64,000 nt of DNA, taken from NCBI GenBank assembly GCA_023512835.1, contig CM042084.1:11156842-11220841 (forward strand), given 5' to 3'. Made by a program: the position numbers and the translations under genes. The notes beneath the pieces are model-generated. The model was not told the DNA's origin. It did no database searches and saw nothing but the letters and a program-made list of their open reading frames with translations. Below, one piece after another: positions 10,601 to 23,898 of the stretch. Origin of the DNA: Taxillus chinensis (Eukaryota; Streptophyta; Magnoliopsida; Santalales; Loranthaceae). Position 1 is the first letter of the stretch, and every line of letters starts with the position of its first letter.

Positions 10601-11148
10601 CAAGTTGGATGATAGATTATGGGCATACATGACTGCTTTTAAAATCTCATTAGGCACATCACCATTTAAAATGGTTTTTGGAAAAGTATGTCATTTAACT
10701 GTAGAATTTGAGCATAAGGCTTATTGGGCAACACATTTCTTAAATTTTGATGCGCAGAAGTTAAGGAAGTCAAGACTGTTGCATTTGAATGAACTTGAAG
10801 AATTTAGAGTGCAAATCTATGAAAATGCAAAAAATTTATAAAGAGAAAACCAAAAGATGGCATGATAAACACCTTCATCTCAAGAAGTTTGTAGAAGGGC
10901 AGAAGGTGTTGTTATACAATTCTCGGTTGAAGCTCTTTCATGGGAAGCTCAAAAGCAAATGGGTTGACCCATTTGTTATAAAGAAGGTTTTTGAGAAGGG
11001 AGGAGTACTAATTCAGCAAGATAACTCTCCACCTTTTACTGTGAATGGTCACAGATTAAAGGCTTTTGTGGAACCTGTTGAAGCAAAGGAAGTTCTTTAC
11101 TTTGCTTTTACTGGGAAGGCACGACGTGGGTGGCGGGTAGAGGCATAG
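7621..11148 (+). pseudogene. Athila-like pol (protease-RT-RNase H-integrase), inactive
   Basis: Protease residues follow the solo LTR, and LGRPFLATAGAIIDVKRGKL marks the protease end (about 7872). RT begins near 8470; FLDGYSRYNQI and PEDQDKIPFTCPYGTF are clear. The catalytic F-M-D-D motif reads F-I-V-D (8958-8969), so one active-site Asp is lost. RNase H keeps CDASDTAIGAVLG. Integrase has an H-H-C-C finger ending CEQCQKSEN (about 10150), but its first catalytic Asp is Asn (EINFMG, codon 10243-10245); SDGGSHFF and the later Glu region remain. Many TAG/TAA codons interrupt the frame (for example 8662, 9028, 9442). The last open part is 10789-11148. Confidence 0.85.
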
Positions 11149-13790
11149 GGTTGGACCCGTGGCTCGAAGGTGGAGGTCGATGGTGGATCTAGTTGTATGG
11201 AACTCAATGGTGGATCTGGGGTGGTGAGTAGAGTGTTGGGAGGGCAGCAGGATTGGGTTGGAGAGAGAGGAAGAGATGCCTGAAACCTAAGATATTTTTA
11301 GGATATTAAAATAATTATAGGATAGAGGAGAATGTGATATTTTAGCTAAAAGTTAAAATTTTAGGTAAATTAATCTAAAATTATAGATAAAATTATATTT
11401 AACTAATGTTATATTTAACCTATTGAAATAAATAAATAAATAAATAAATATAGCTAAGTAGAGATACTATTATTATTATTATTGTTATGTCAATTGTTAA
11501 CGGTACCATAATTTTTTTAAATAAAAATAAAATAATTAGCGCCAAACGAATTTTATGTTTTTTTAATATTTTTAAAATAATGAATATTCGTGTTTTACAT
11601 TATTTTATTTTACTCATCGATCATCGTAGCAAAAAAAAAAGGTGAACTGCCTCTAAAATTATGAAAAATATCCTGTTTGATATATCCATGAAATTATTCA
11701 AACAAAAACTATCAAATGGTTGAAGGGAGACCAGTAGTTTTGCTATTATATTACATTTTGAATAAAATAAATATATGTGAAATTTATTTGTTATTAAACA
11801 TGTTTGGTAATTTAATAAAATAAATTAATACTTTTAAACATATAAATAATTTTATTTTTTTATTTATATAAATTATTTTATTGTAAGACGTAGGATGTTA
11901 TGAAACCTGACTTAAGATTTTGCGCTTAAGGCTAAAATTATTTGTTTTTTGTCTAAGAAAAATACATACAAATATGAAATAAAATGAAAAACAGGAATAT
12001 AAAAATTTGTAAGGAAAATAATTCTGAATCGAAATTGAAAATTTGAGCTCACATTTGAGAGAACGGAAGGAAACAAGCAAGGCGGTTGCTGCTTTTTTTT
12101 ACCTCAAGTCAATGAGACAATGATCGATGATAATAATAGATAGCGCAAAGATAAATTACATTATCCAAAAGTACTGATACTTAAACGATTTATTTAAAGC
12201 CCCTGCTCAATCAAATTATTCCTGGATCGATATCCATGCATTACTCAAAGTAACAATTAAACTTTATGTGATTTTACGGTAATTTAATATAATTAAATGA
12301 AGTTTTAATTTAGAATAAAAGGGTGAAAATAAGAGTTAAAACAATAAAAAACCATCAGAATTTTCAATTGATTTATTCACACTAAAAAATAATAGTTTAT
12401 AATAGTAGTCATGAAAAAAAATGAAAATATTTAATTTACATTAAGCATTAGCTTTTCTTCACCCTACTTTTACCCGTGAAGGGCTCACTGATTGCCCTAG
12501 GATTGCCTGTAAAGAGCTCACTGATTGTTGTGACGGTACCAAAAATGCAGGGGGCAGAAACAGTGACGAAGACAGTGACTTTGATGGAGGATTTTTTTTT
12601 TTTTTTTTGATTCAAAGAACCAGCCAACAGTCACTGTTTGAGACACAGAAAGCAGGAGTTGCCCGTGGACTCCCATGTTTGGCGTGGGTAAGAAAAATAA
12701 TAATAATAATAATAATAATAGAAACTAGTAAAGCGTAGAGGTATTATATATATTATGAATTTAAATATTTTATTTTATACTTTAAACCACGTGTTTCAAA
12801 TGCATAAGTCGAAAAATATAATAAAATTTTCAAAACCTAAAAATTTTGATGACATACGAGATATTTAGGTAATCAAATAACTGCAGTTAAAATTTAAAAT
12901 TTTAATCGTATATTTATTTGACCATTTATATTCAAGGCGATGTTAATTTTCAAATATTATAAAATATTATAAACATATACGCTCTATCGTACGTGTTGAA
13001 TTGATATATTTGAATATTTGAAATTTAAAATAAATATTTAAATTTAAAACATTTAACACATGAAATATGAAGGCGAAGAATAAATAAAACATTTAACACG
13101 TGAAATTTAAAACATTTAACACATTTACGATTTATATACACGTAAACTAGTAATAAAAATATTAATTTTAAGTTTTATAATAGGCTAATAGATTAAATGA
13201 TAATGGCTTTAAAATGTATTTATAAAAATAAATATAAACTGCGAAGAAGTTAATAAATTTATAACAAAAGAAGGTGCAGATGACGATTGATGAAGGTGCA
13301 GTGATAATAGATAGTATTATTGACAGAAGACCACAAGGGAAGAGGCTTGGCCCCATTTGGCCCCCATCCTGATCCGTGTGTTGTCCGGTAGGTAAGGTTT
13401 GGGTACAACGATCATACCGCGGTCATCGCCGGAGAGCCCACCTCCATTCAACCCCCCCACCCAAATCACCTCCAATCCAAAGATAAGGTGGACCACTCCC
13501 GAGGAGTCACACCTTCTCTGTCACGCCATGCAATCTTATTATTATCACGAAAGCCATCATCACGTGTCAATTTACGTGGGAAGGATATTCACACACTTTA
13601 ATTAATTATTTACAATTTTATATAAAAATATTTTTTATTAATATAAATATTAAAGACAGTGATCGTAAATATCCAATTTCTATATATGCACTTACGCCCG
13701 TAATGTTATGGATGCAGGCTCAACCCCTATTCTGTCACAACAATTTTTGAAGGCATCCCCTCTAAGCCTTGAGGTTGGCGATTAATTGGC
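11149..13790. other. AT-rich spacer, no gene seen
   Basis: Short tracts of TTA, AAT (12698-12720), AATA (about 11428) and T15 (12595) occur in otherwise unique AT-rich DNA. No ORF here resembles a protein family. No Athila 3' LTR was identified. The ORF at 13399-13605 is proline/serine-rich by composition only. Confidence 0.5.
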
Positions 13791-14463
13791 TATGTTCAAA
13801 CCCTTACGGCAACACATGTTTTACCGCAAATTGTCGAAGAAGTAATGTTGCATGAGGTCAACCCCAAAGCTGTCATTACATCCACAAACAACTTTTCAGT
13901 TGCACCCTGCAAAACTTTGGGAACATTTGCCACTTTTACTCTTTGGTTTTGTTCTTGACCCTTCCAAATCAAAACAAGAAACAAAACAAAAAGCATCTTA
14001 GCCGCCGTCCGACTAGTAGATTAGATGAAACGATTGGAAACCATTTTGATGGAAGGAAACATATTTAAAGGCAATACAGGCGCACACGCAGAAAACAGAC
14101 CCACCAATTGGGAGGATACAAAAATGACAGAAACAAACACAAGTGGTAGCTTTGGGTTTCAGTCTATCCATCACCACATACTAGCATCATACAACAACTC
14201 CAAAGCACAAATAACATTACAAACCGCAGGAGAAGCATTTAGCATAAACACCTATATACTTCCCTTACAACAGAAACTGAACGAGAGCACTCGTCCATGG
14301 CTAAAGCAGGTATCCAGCATGGGTCTCAATAACCATCCCTGAAAAGGATAATCTCAGTCCTTAGGCTAAACACTCAAATCTATTTAACATAAGCATAGAA
14401 GAGCATCGAGAGTTACTAACATGTAGCAGCCTTATTTACATAGGCGGGCGTGAACAACTTTGA
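13791..14463. other. 3' flank of the ERF gene
   Basis: The downstream side of the minus-strand ERF gene; roughly 14000-14463 probably includes its 3' UTR. A 66-codon minus ORF (13796-13996) has no recognisable domain and is not called as a gene. Confidence 0.4.
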
Positions 14464-16405
14464 TTAGAAAGCTCCTTCCGCCATCTGAGTCAAGTCATCA
14501 AGGCTCCAAAGGTCCGCAGGGTTTATACCATCCTGAGCTGCGTCTCCACCGAGGAAGGTATTGAGCGAATCCTCCCACCCATCCTCCAAGTACGGAGCTT
14601 GAAACAACTTCATCTGAGGCTCAAAAGCAGGCAACTCAGACAGATTTTCGGAGGTAATCTCCTCAGTAGCCACCACATCCTTGGGCGCATACTTCAGTTT
14701 CTTTTCAGGATTAGACTCATATTCATCGCCATTTAAGGCAGCTGAAAATGCAGATGATATTTCTGGTGTCCTTGGGCCATTAGTTCCCCAACCAAATTCT
14801 GAACAATCAAGAGTGTTGCTCCCTTGGTCCGAAGTAAAATGCATAGGTAGACCATCAGAACTAAACCTGGCAGGTAAGTCTTCTTTGTAGACGCAATTAG
14901 CCAGGGGCTTCTCTTCCATAAAGCTCAGATCATCAAAGCAATCCAGCTCAGTGTTGTTTGTAAAGTTGAAATTATGGTTCACATCAGGCTGAAAGGAGAT
15001 TGGACTCGTCTTGGAAAATGATTTCTGAGGAGTCCCCTTGATAGCCTGATTAGGAGCAGAAGGTGTAACTTCATCAGGAAAGTTCACTTTAGCTTTCTTT
15101 CCACGGATCCTCCGTGCCTCTGCATCATAAGCTCTTGCAGCTTCTTCAGCAGTATTAAAGGTTCCTAGCCAGACACGAACCCCCTTCCTGGGATCACGTA
15201 TCTCTGCAGCCCATTTACCCCATGGGCGCTGTCGGATTCCTCTATACTGATTCTTCCTCTTTCTCTTAGAATTTTTTTCAGTTTCTTCACTCTCTGAAGA
15301 ATTTATGGATCCAGAGCCTCCAATAATTGGGAAAGAAGGAAAATTCAAATGTAAAAGGCATTAAGAGGCTTAAACCAAAAGAAAAATGTTAAGAATTCAA
15401 GGAAGAAAAACAAATTGAACGTTGAAAAAAGAAATTGCAAAACGAGAACAGGTCTAAACTTAATTATCAAATCTAGAAAGGCAACTCCCGATTGTTTTCC
15501 CATACAATGACAACATATGCAATTTTAAACACAATGTTCATTCAGTAGCGGTCCGTCAGGGCAAAGATACTGATAAAACAAACCAAAATCTATTTCCTCA
15601 ACTAATGATAAAGAATACATAACCATCATAATACAACTATATCCACCATCAGAAAACATAAAGACAAGTATGGAATCTACTAACTAAAAATGTGAATCAA
15701 TAAGCTTCTCAAAGACACAGACTCAAACAACTGATACAGAACGTTTATATCATAAAAATCCACTAAACAAACCCTGGAGTTGTAGGCAATCATAATAAGT
15801 TCTACAAGCATTTTTTTCATTTTCTGAAGCAGAGGAAAAAAAACAAGATTTTACTTTTATTATAAGTTGGGGTAAGGAGACTGAAAATGTAAAACCCTTT
15901 TTATGGAATAAATGTAAATCCCCATTATTAGCAACAAGGGATGAAGAAAAACAAAGTTGCATAGGAACAAGTAAATTTTTTAAAAAAAACCCATAACATC
16001 GGTAATCAAAACATAAAACAAAAACAATCCACGGATATCGAATCACATATTATAATATTCGAACAAGCCAAGATCCCACAAAAAAAAAAAAAACAAAGCA
16101 AATCGACAACTTCCGGAACATCGTTTACCTCGCGTAACACAAGATTTGGAGGCGGCAGAAAAGGAGAAGGGACTAAATTCTTGGGCCAGATCATCGGACT
16201 CGTCCTTGAAGCCCCGGAAATCAGCCTCGAAATCGTCTTCGACGTTGACGACCTCGGATCTCAGCGGCTTCGAATACCCATTCCTGGATCGAGACCCGCC
16301 GCCGCCGCGGCCAGACTTCTTCAGATCCGGCCATAAAAAATCAGCAGTGAGGCGGCGAGATCGAGCCGCCGGAATGAAACCGGAGATGATGGCACCGCCA
16401 CACAT
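14464..16405 (-). CDS. RAP2-12: Group VII ERF transcription factor (RAP2.12/RAP2.2-like), two exons
   Basis: Exon 1 is 16129-16405 and exon 2 is 14464-15317; the 811-bp intron has GTAAAC...TTGGAG borders and joins phase 1 cleanly (G|GC). The product is 376 residues. It starts [12 protein letters not shown], the group VII N-degron: after Met removal, Cys2 is oxidised by plant cysteine oxidases when oxygen is present, then arginylated and degraded, so the factor accumulates in hypoxia. Residues about 55-75 hold the acidic motif [18 protein letters not shown] at 110-114 is a likely NLS. The AP2 domain spans about 117-173 ([30 protein letters not shown]) and should bind GCC-box or HRPE DNA. The C-terminal DLWSLDDL block resembles the RAP2.12 activation motif. 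Intact, nuclear. The choice among RAP2.2/2.12 orthologues is from overall layout. Confidence 0.93.
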
Positions 16406-16523
16406 CTTGGCGTCGGAGATCTGACCTGATCTGCTTTCAGATTTGGGTAATCACGGACTGGATTTGGGAGATCGAACCACAGATTCGATGAAATCGATGC
16501 GGAATTGGGGGGGTTTGTGCAGT

Positions 16524-16557
16524 GAGAGGGAGAGGGAGAGAGAGAGAGAGAGAGAGA
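16524..16557. repeat. (AG)n tract in the ERF 5' leader
   Basis: A GA-rich tract, CT-rich on the coding strand, between the TATA box and the ERF start. CT-rich leaders are common in plant promoters; any GAGA-type regulatory role is inference. Confidence 0.8.
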
Positions 16558-16589
16558 CGGATGCTGCGGGGTTGGTGGTGAATTAGGTG

Positions 16590-16598
16590 TTTTATATG
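16590..16598 (-). promoter_or_regulatory. Probable TATA box of the ERF gene
   Basis: The minus strand reads CATATAAAA, about 190 bp upstream of the ATG at 16405. That allows a leader of about 155 bases containing the CT tract. Confidence 0.5.
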
Positions 16599-16599
16599 G

Positions 16600-18431
16600 G
16601 ATTGGGAGTGCGAAGCGTGATGAGCCACCGAGTGAGTGTGGGAGAGAGTCAACGCTGGTATACGGTCAAATTTGGATTTTGGGTTTGGGCAGCACACCTG
16701 ACATTTTGTACCGCCGCGTGTGCGAGTGCAACCAACCTACCTTTGTGTGAGAGTCGTCATCTCCCAAACTTTGTGAGAGTAATTAAACTCTACTCCTATT
16801 ATGGTTTTGGAAATATTATTTTAGGCATGAAATGAAAAGTCTAAATACAAAGCTTATAGCGTGTTACTTTTTATTAATTTATGATTTTAATCACATTCCA
16901 TTCTTGTTTCATCTTTGATTCATTGTAAATTCGATCAGGATCAGCAAATGCTACCGCGTAGGAGGTGCGCAAGCCATAAATGAATAAATAATTAATTGAT
17001 ATGCTTAAAATATTTAACAAAGTATTAATGAATATGACCCGTTGGAAATAATGGCTATTCGAGTCAGATAAATAAACAAACCCATAATTGTGTAAAATGG
17101 CTATTAAACAAACACGTTGTTTAAAATGCTACATATTACATTTTATATTAGATTTATGCTAATTTTATGCTGGGTAAAAAACCCTATGCTGAGTAAAAAT
17201 ATTATCAGGAACGGAATTAGGGGGGGGGGGGGGGGGGGCCTCTTTAAATTTAATTGAACCGTTGAGATTCGAAATATTATAATAGTGAGATAGAAAAGAA
17301 TGCATGAAAAACAATACAATGTTGCCTTTATATTTTATTATTATTGTATCTTGAATAAACAATCGTGTTCCACAGATATAAATCGGAAATTAAATCAAAG
17401 TATCCAAAAACATGCACGTAAAACCTTGTATTTTTATAATAAAGATAATATCTAATTTTATCATAAATATATTATTTTAGAAAAATAATTATTGTTATAA
17501 TAAATTCAAGTAGATTATCTTACTGCCTAAAATAATTATTGAAAATAATAATTAGAGATTAAAGCATTTATATTGAATTCTCCATTTTTTTTCCTAAATT
17601 TTAGTTAAAAATATACTTCCTAAATTTCAAAAAAATCTTATATATCTCATCTCATATCATATCTATATTCTATTAGACTACCGCAGATTTTCTGTGTATA
17701 CTTTTTAGTTAGTTTAGATGGTCATTTTAACAAAAATACTTAAAAATATACTTTTCAAACTATATTATAACTATAATTTTAACAAAATGAATATTAACTT
17801 TTTAAATTTAATCCAACACTATTTACTCTTTATTTATTAAAATATTATATTTTATCTTACCACATTTTTTTATTACTTTTTTCTTTCACTATATTTAGTT
17901 TTAATTTTTAAAAATAATATTTTAATTGATAAATAGTTAAAATAGATATGCTAGAAATTGAGCTTTAAAAGAGTAGATTGTTAAAATAAAAAATTAGTGC
18001 TCTTGATTATTTTGAAGAGCCAAATTTAAAAAGGTTGTTATGAATGCTCTTAAAATAATGTTCTTTTATTTTGTTTATGTATTACCTTTTTCTTTCTTTT
18101 ATTTACTACAACCATTAAAAATTTTATGTGTGTCAAAAAATATAAAAAAATTATATGAAAAAGTTATGTGGGGATAATAGTGACACCCCAAGTATAGTTA
18201 TTCGTTATTAATTCCATATCTCTAAATCTCATTTAAAAAAGCTAGCAAAAGACTATTTTTTTTATTAAAACATTAAAATTTTCCCTTGATTATGAGGAAA
18301 TGGATATATATATATATATAAGCTGATGTGAATGCTCTAACCGTTATAGTCATTGTAGTAGTACAATAGTTATTATATAGTCATTATCGCTATTGAAATA
18401 ATAACTAGGCACTAGGTAAAATAGTTATTAT
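16600..18431. other. ERF upstream flank and AT-rich spacer
   Basis: No gene. There is a 19-G run at 17220-17238 and an AT-rich stretch (about 17540-18060) with the look of a decayed MITE but no definable ends. (TA)n at about 18303-18319. Confidence 0.4.
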
Positions 18432-19715
18432 TGTTGGTCTTTAGAAGCCTAAAGGGAGGTGAATAGGCTCTTTGAATTTTTCTTCTCTTTCTTTGGTGTT
18501 ACACTAGTATTGATTGAAAGATATAATTTGTACGGGAGACAATCAGATAGTGAAAGTATTTTATTTTATTATCAAATAATAAATACAACAAAATAAATAG
18601 TAGATTAAGTTATTTGCACAAGCTTTATATATGAAATAATGTATCACTTTCTAGCTTACAATAGCACTCTAAAACTTATCTGTTATGCACATGCTATTAG
18701 GTATTACAAATTCTAAGCACAAGCGCACATACACTCAAAAAACATTCTTTTACAAGATCTATGTATCAGTATATATAGATATCCCTGAGTAGACATCCTT
18801 AAAACTGGATTTTTTGAGCGTTGAGTAGTATTGATGATCTTTTCGGAAAATACCTCTGCTTTAATTGCTATGGAGGTGGAGCTTGAGATATTAGAAGTAT
18901 AAGTGTATTAAATTGCTTCGCGTAATTCCAATTGCATTAAAAGCTTGTCCACGCTCTCGAGTGGTCTACGTGTAAGATGATTTAAGTGTTTCAATGGATC
19001 TTTCTTACATCGGAACATAGCAAGCTGAAGTGATTAATTGCGCAGAACTGTCAGGGAACAATATTGTTTAAATCCGTCACAAGGCTCCTTACTCTGTGTT
19101 AATGAAGTGCTCGGATTTCTTACTCTGTGTCAATGATTGCTTACTCCGTGTCAATTAAGTATTCGATCCTTATTCTGTTGCAAGGTTCCTTACTCCTTGT
19201 TAATTGAACGCTCAGATCCCTTATTCAGTATCAACTTCGTTACTTTGTGTAAGTACAAAGCTCGGATGCTCACTCCGCGTCTTTTCTTCCTTACTCCAAG
19301 TGAATAGAAAACTTGGGTCCTTATTTCGGGTCTTCTTGTCCTTATTCCGCGCGAGTAGAAGACTCGGATCCTTACTCCGCGTCTTTTTGTCCTTAGTCCG
19401 CGCGGGTAGAAGACTTGGATCTTTACTCCACGTCTTCTTGTCCTTATTTCGCGTGAGTAGAAGACTCGAATCTTTACTCCGTGTCTTCTTGTCCTTAGTC
19501 TGTATCTTGTGATGGCTCAGTTATTACCACGTCATTTATCGACACTTAATGGTCTGGACTAAGATTATGTATTCCATCCTTATCGTGTCACTCATGAGTG
19601 TTTGTCATTTAATATTATCTTCTACAACATTGTTAAAGATAGAGAAACAAGAGATCTCAAACCAAATTACAAAGGGTTTAATTTGCATCATTCAAATTTT
19701 GGATTCGATCCAACA
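18432..19715. mobile_element. Solo LTR (1,284 bp) with internal minisatellite
   Basis: It starts TGTTGG, ends CCAACA and is flanked by a perfect 5-bp duplication ATTAT (18427-18431 and 19716-19720). There is no internal copy of the ends and no coding domain, so it is a solo LTR. Words such as GGGAGGTGAATAG near the left end are typical of Copia (Sire-like) LTR ends in plants, suggesting minus orientation. Family assignment is tentative; the TG..CA plus duplication evidence is direct. Confidence 0.8.
19262..19490. repeat. 51-bp minisatellite, about 4-5 copies
   Basis: Units follow the pattern GGATCCTTACTCCGCGTC + TTCTTGTCCTTA + GAGTAGAAGA. As 51 is a multiple of 3, the array stays open in one frame and gives a spurious 102-codon ORF of 17-residue repeats (VFLSLFRASRRLGSLL). 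Looser relatives (CTTACTCTGTGTCAATGA) extend left to about 19075. Confidence 0.85.
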
Positions 19716-19720
19716 ATTAT

Positions 19721-22700
19721 AATAGTGTCATCAATGGCAGTATATATAGATGAATTGTGTGATAAAATTCATATAAAATGAAAGAATAAAATTTAGAGAA
19801 AAGTGAGACAATATGACATCAAGTTCTTAGGTGAATATATATAACCTGAATTAATATCTATACGAGATTAAGAGTGAAAAAAGGCACGAGCCAAACGTAT
19901 GAGGCTAATCTTTGACGTAGATGAACTAATAACTCATAATCATTGATTATAATTGGAGCAAATTATGGTAAGGAAAAAAGTTTCAACTTGTCCTCACTAA
20001 CAAAAGAACTATATGACTCTACCATAGAAGCTCGCTTCACCTAACGAATATATAGGGCCGCCCGAAGATCTAGGGGGTCCAAGGTGATTATTAAGTTGGG
20101 GTTCTTATCTCCTATACATTCTAAGATAACAATAATATTTGTATCTACATATTAAACTATCGATTATTATTATTATTATTACTTTACCAATAACAGCATA
20201 AAATTTAAAAACATATATCATTGTTGAAATTATAAATTAAAAGAAAACATAACAATAAAAAAATAAAGTAGATAACTTAACATACCTGATAGAAATAATG
20301 GTCTTCACAAATAAGTGAAATAAACCTTTTGAAAAGTTAATTTTATCTTCTTTTATAATCCAAAAGGAGAAAAAGATATTAAATCACAAGAAATAAAAGA
20401 AAATATAAATATGCAATATTGAATATTTAATTGGATAAATTACCTTAAAAATCATTTAAGCTTATTTATTATTTTTGCATTTTTTGTTGCAAAATCACTA
20501 ATTACTTATGTATAATTAATAGTTTTGGTCAAATCACTTTCAATAGATAACAGAGCTAGCTCATTCAATCTTTCTTGTGACATTGTTAAACGAAGGTAAG
20601 ATTTGATCAATTTCAACTTTAAGAAGCTTCTTTATTAAGAGGCAACTGTAATTGGTATTGTTAATAAATATCCTATATGCAATATATATACATTACGAAA
20701 ATAACAATTCATTGTTTTCAAATTATTCAACACATCAATCGATTTCTAATTTCATGTGGTGAGTTAAAGGGGTAAAAAGGTCAATTTGGTTATTTGGGGA
20801 TTTTAAAATGTTAACATTTAAATAATAATATGATTTTTTTATTAATAAGGACTTTTAGTATTTTTATAATTATTTTAAATAGGAGTTTTAATACAATTAG
20901 GAAATCTAGTTTAAGAGGGTTTTTTAATCGTCAAGAAATCGAAGTTAAAAAAATGGACTATTTAGCCATCTATCTATATATAGAGAGGTCGTCTTTAAGG
21001 TGTATGCTATTGATTCTTTGAATATTTGGGACCCCTAGTCGTCTTTTGTCGAGAGAAGAGAGAAAGAGAGGTCAAAGCTTGGAGTTTTACGGCGTTGTTG
21101 GGCATTTTGGTAGGAATAACCAATTCATTCGTATTTGAGGTAGGTAATTCTACCTTTCTTAATCTTTTTAGAATTGAATGATAAATAGGATTGATTTGAT
21201 TGAAGATAGAACTTAGAATGAACAAGTTTGCATGTAACAGTGTTAGAGCTTTAAGCTGTGAAATTAATTGAAATAACTGTATTAAGGCTTAGTAACTCAT
21301 TATCCGTAAGAGAACTTGATTGATAGAATGTCTTGAGGCTTAAAAATCCTATCTTTAGGCTTAAGGATTGAGTTAAGGTTTGTGAAGTCGATCATGATTT
21401 ATCATGCGAACTAAGTGACGCATCGCTCGTACATAGGTCAACGAATTGACAGTGACTATATGAAATAGCACGTTTGGAGTGCATGTATCGACAAAATCAA
21501 ATCCGGAGCATCTCCATAATATACTTTTCTTTAAAATTTAGATAAAATCTTAACTTTTAGATAAAAACTATGCTCTATCATATCCTCTAAACTGCAAAAT
21601 TTAAATATTGAAAATAGAAATTGAAAAGAGATTTTCTATATTTGGAGGATCACTATTTATTCTCTAAATATTTTTTTATTATATTTATTGTCATATGTGT
21701 ATTTTTGATTGATTATAATAAATGAAAGAGATAAAAAAATAATAAGCATAAAATAAAAAAGTATAATTTAAAAGAATAAAGATAGAAATGAAGAATAAAA
21801 TATGAAAGATAAACAAAATATATCAAATAATATATTATTTATTATCTAAAATATAAATAAAAATTATGAGACTGGTCGTGAATGATATGAGAGAAATTAA
21901 TATATTGGGTATAATAATTCCATAGGAATTAATTATTGAATTCTTTCTGCCAACAAAAATAATAATTCATTTTCTCTTTGTTTCATGTTTCATGTGTGCG
22001 TATCTAAGTATAATAAATTAAACTTTATGTTGTGTAAATTTTCTATTTTTAGGAGAAAGAAATTAGATCAAGTCATTGGCACGCGTAACAATAGACGTGG
22101 TTCAGGTTAATTAAAAATAAACATGTAAATACTCCAATAATAATATCTGTTATCTAAATTAAAAATATTTAATAACGGCTAAGATGATTAGGATATTTTT
22201 GATTGAGATATTTTTTTATTTTTATTTTTAAAATATAATAATTATTTTTGAGTATAAAAAATTAAGAAATAAAAATTTGATCCTAACGAATAAAAATAAT
22301 ATTTTATTATTTTGTTTTGAGGTTCCAATTAAGTTTTAAACGACAAGTTAATCGTAGGCACAAAATTAGACAGTAACTTTTATTAGTTTTTATAAAATGA
22401 ATGCATGTTTGTCCCGTTTAAAATGTTTTTTTTTAAGAAAATTTTCAACACGAAAGTCATATATAGAACCAAGTCCAACATCTGTGGTGGGACACGCAAC
22501 TCAGTAGAATACATAAAAAAAAGTGCGAGTTTCACAAAATACATAAATTCATGTGCAATTAAATTTTAATTTTAATTTTAAAACTAAAATTATGAAATTT
22601 TAATGCGAGGTACACCCATACATGTGCAACTAAATTTTAAAACCAAAATTAAATACCCAACATATTTTTTTTAAAAATAATGAATTTAAATTGGATTCAA

Positions 22701-23898
22701 GTTTTATATTTAATAAAGTAAAAGATTATAAAATCAAAACAGGTCCTAAGGGCCGTTTGGTATACACTTTCTCGATTTTTTTTTTTTTTGAAATTGAAGT
22801 TTAAATTTTAAATTTTAAAAATAAATACAATTTGGACAAAAAAATATTTTTTAAAAAAATATGCATTCTGATAAATCATATATCATAAAAATTTAAAAAT
22901 AAAATAAAATATAATATAATAAACTAGATAAAAAAACAAACAAAAGAGAAAATTAATAAAAATAATTTAATTATACTTTACTATACCAAACAACTTTTCA
23001 ATTCTGAATTATGCCTTTTAAAACAAGATCCTATTTCCAAAAACAAAAACAATCGGTCCCAATTACCAGACAATACATTAAGTATATCATTTTTTTTAAT
23101 ATGAAAGGAGGAGAGAGAAGCTGGTTCGTGGCAGTAGGTTTTTGTGGTCAGGTTGAGAAGAACCTTTGAAAACCCTAATGGATGTACATCCGAGGTGGTC
23201 AAACACGCTCCGATGCAGATGCATGAATTTGACGTACCAAGGATAGTTGGAGGCTCATTCAATGTTTATTGGACAAGTTCCAAGCACCCCCCCAAAAAAC
23301 CAAGGATCCAATTCACCAATCAATTCATCCCAAGCTTACCTATTATCCTACATCCCCTTAAAAGGAAAAAAAAAAAAGATCTTCAACATAGGCACAAATT
23401 AAAATTAGAGACAAGACGAATGATCAAAGCCTTTCAAGTAGACTTGTCCGTGACAAGTCCAAGTTTGAACATTGAGCACTAAATTTTCAAGTCATTTACT
23501 TCACCACCACCAAAAAAAAAAAGTGCTGAAAGTTGGGCAACTCCCTCAGATAAGAAAGAAGAAAAAGAAGTATAACTTGTCCTCGCCTGTAAACAGCCCC
23601 ATTGGTTACTCACTCAAAAACTTCCTATGCTCCAATAGAATGAATAAGAATTTGCATGCGACACCTATTTTTGAAACACCTTATACATGAAGATGGAAAC
23701 AACCAGAGATGAGAGCTCAATGACCAATTTCAATATGATAAAAATAATTGTTTCATCTGTGTGCCAATCTAAGTACCTAACTTGTTAACACTCACTATGT
23801 CAAATATTATTGAATCCTGCTAAGTAGCAATAGTAATAAGCTAACCAGATGACTAACAACAACAATTTTCTGCATCTGCGGCACAAATTAACGCACTG
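19721..23898. other. AT-rich spacer with MITE-like pieces, no gene seen
   Basis: Possible elements: about 21497-21895 (starts GGAGCATCTCCATAATA, AT-rich interior, ends near GACTGGTCGTGAAT), and about 22750-22994 (GGGCCGTTTGGTATA at the left, TATACCAAAC at the right, Tourist-like). GGGCCGCCCG at 20056 resembles one end of the hAT family at 32246, but I found no partner end. None has a confirmed duplication. 23150-23890 is the 3' flank of the next gene. Confidence 0.35.

Larger units (their letters stand above)
4140..11148 (+). mobile_element. Degenerate Athila-like Ty3/Gypsy retrotransposon, split by a solo LTR
   Basis: A primer-binding site like the tRNA-Asp type (TGGCGTCATTGCTGGGGA, 4140-4157; the common form is TGGCGCCGTTGCCGGGGA) precedes gag (about 4283-4970), the protease lead-in (5413-5562), protease and RT (7621-9260), RNase H (about 9330-9760) and integrase (about 10030-11148). 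The order and motifs are those of the Athila branch. Many in-frame stops and frameshifts, plus loss of catalytic acids in RT and integrase, show that it cannot transpose. No 3' LTR was recognised after 11148. Confidence 0.85.

Noticed and set aside
13399..13605. 68-codon Pro/Ser/His-rich ORF
   Set aside because: Short, compositional, with no supporting promoter or homology.
19204..19512. 102-codon repeat ORF
   Set aside because: Produced by a 51-bp minisatellite inside a solo LTR.
23144..23690. Plus ORFs of 112 and 72 codons in the 3' flank of the unknown gene
   Set aside because: Lysine/low-complexity composition from poly-A tracts, no domain; opposite to the annotated gene.
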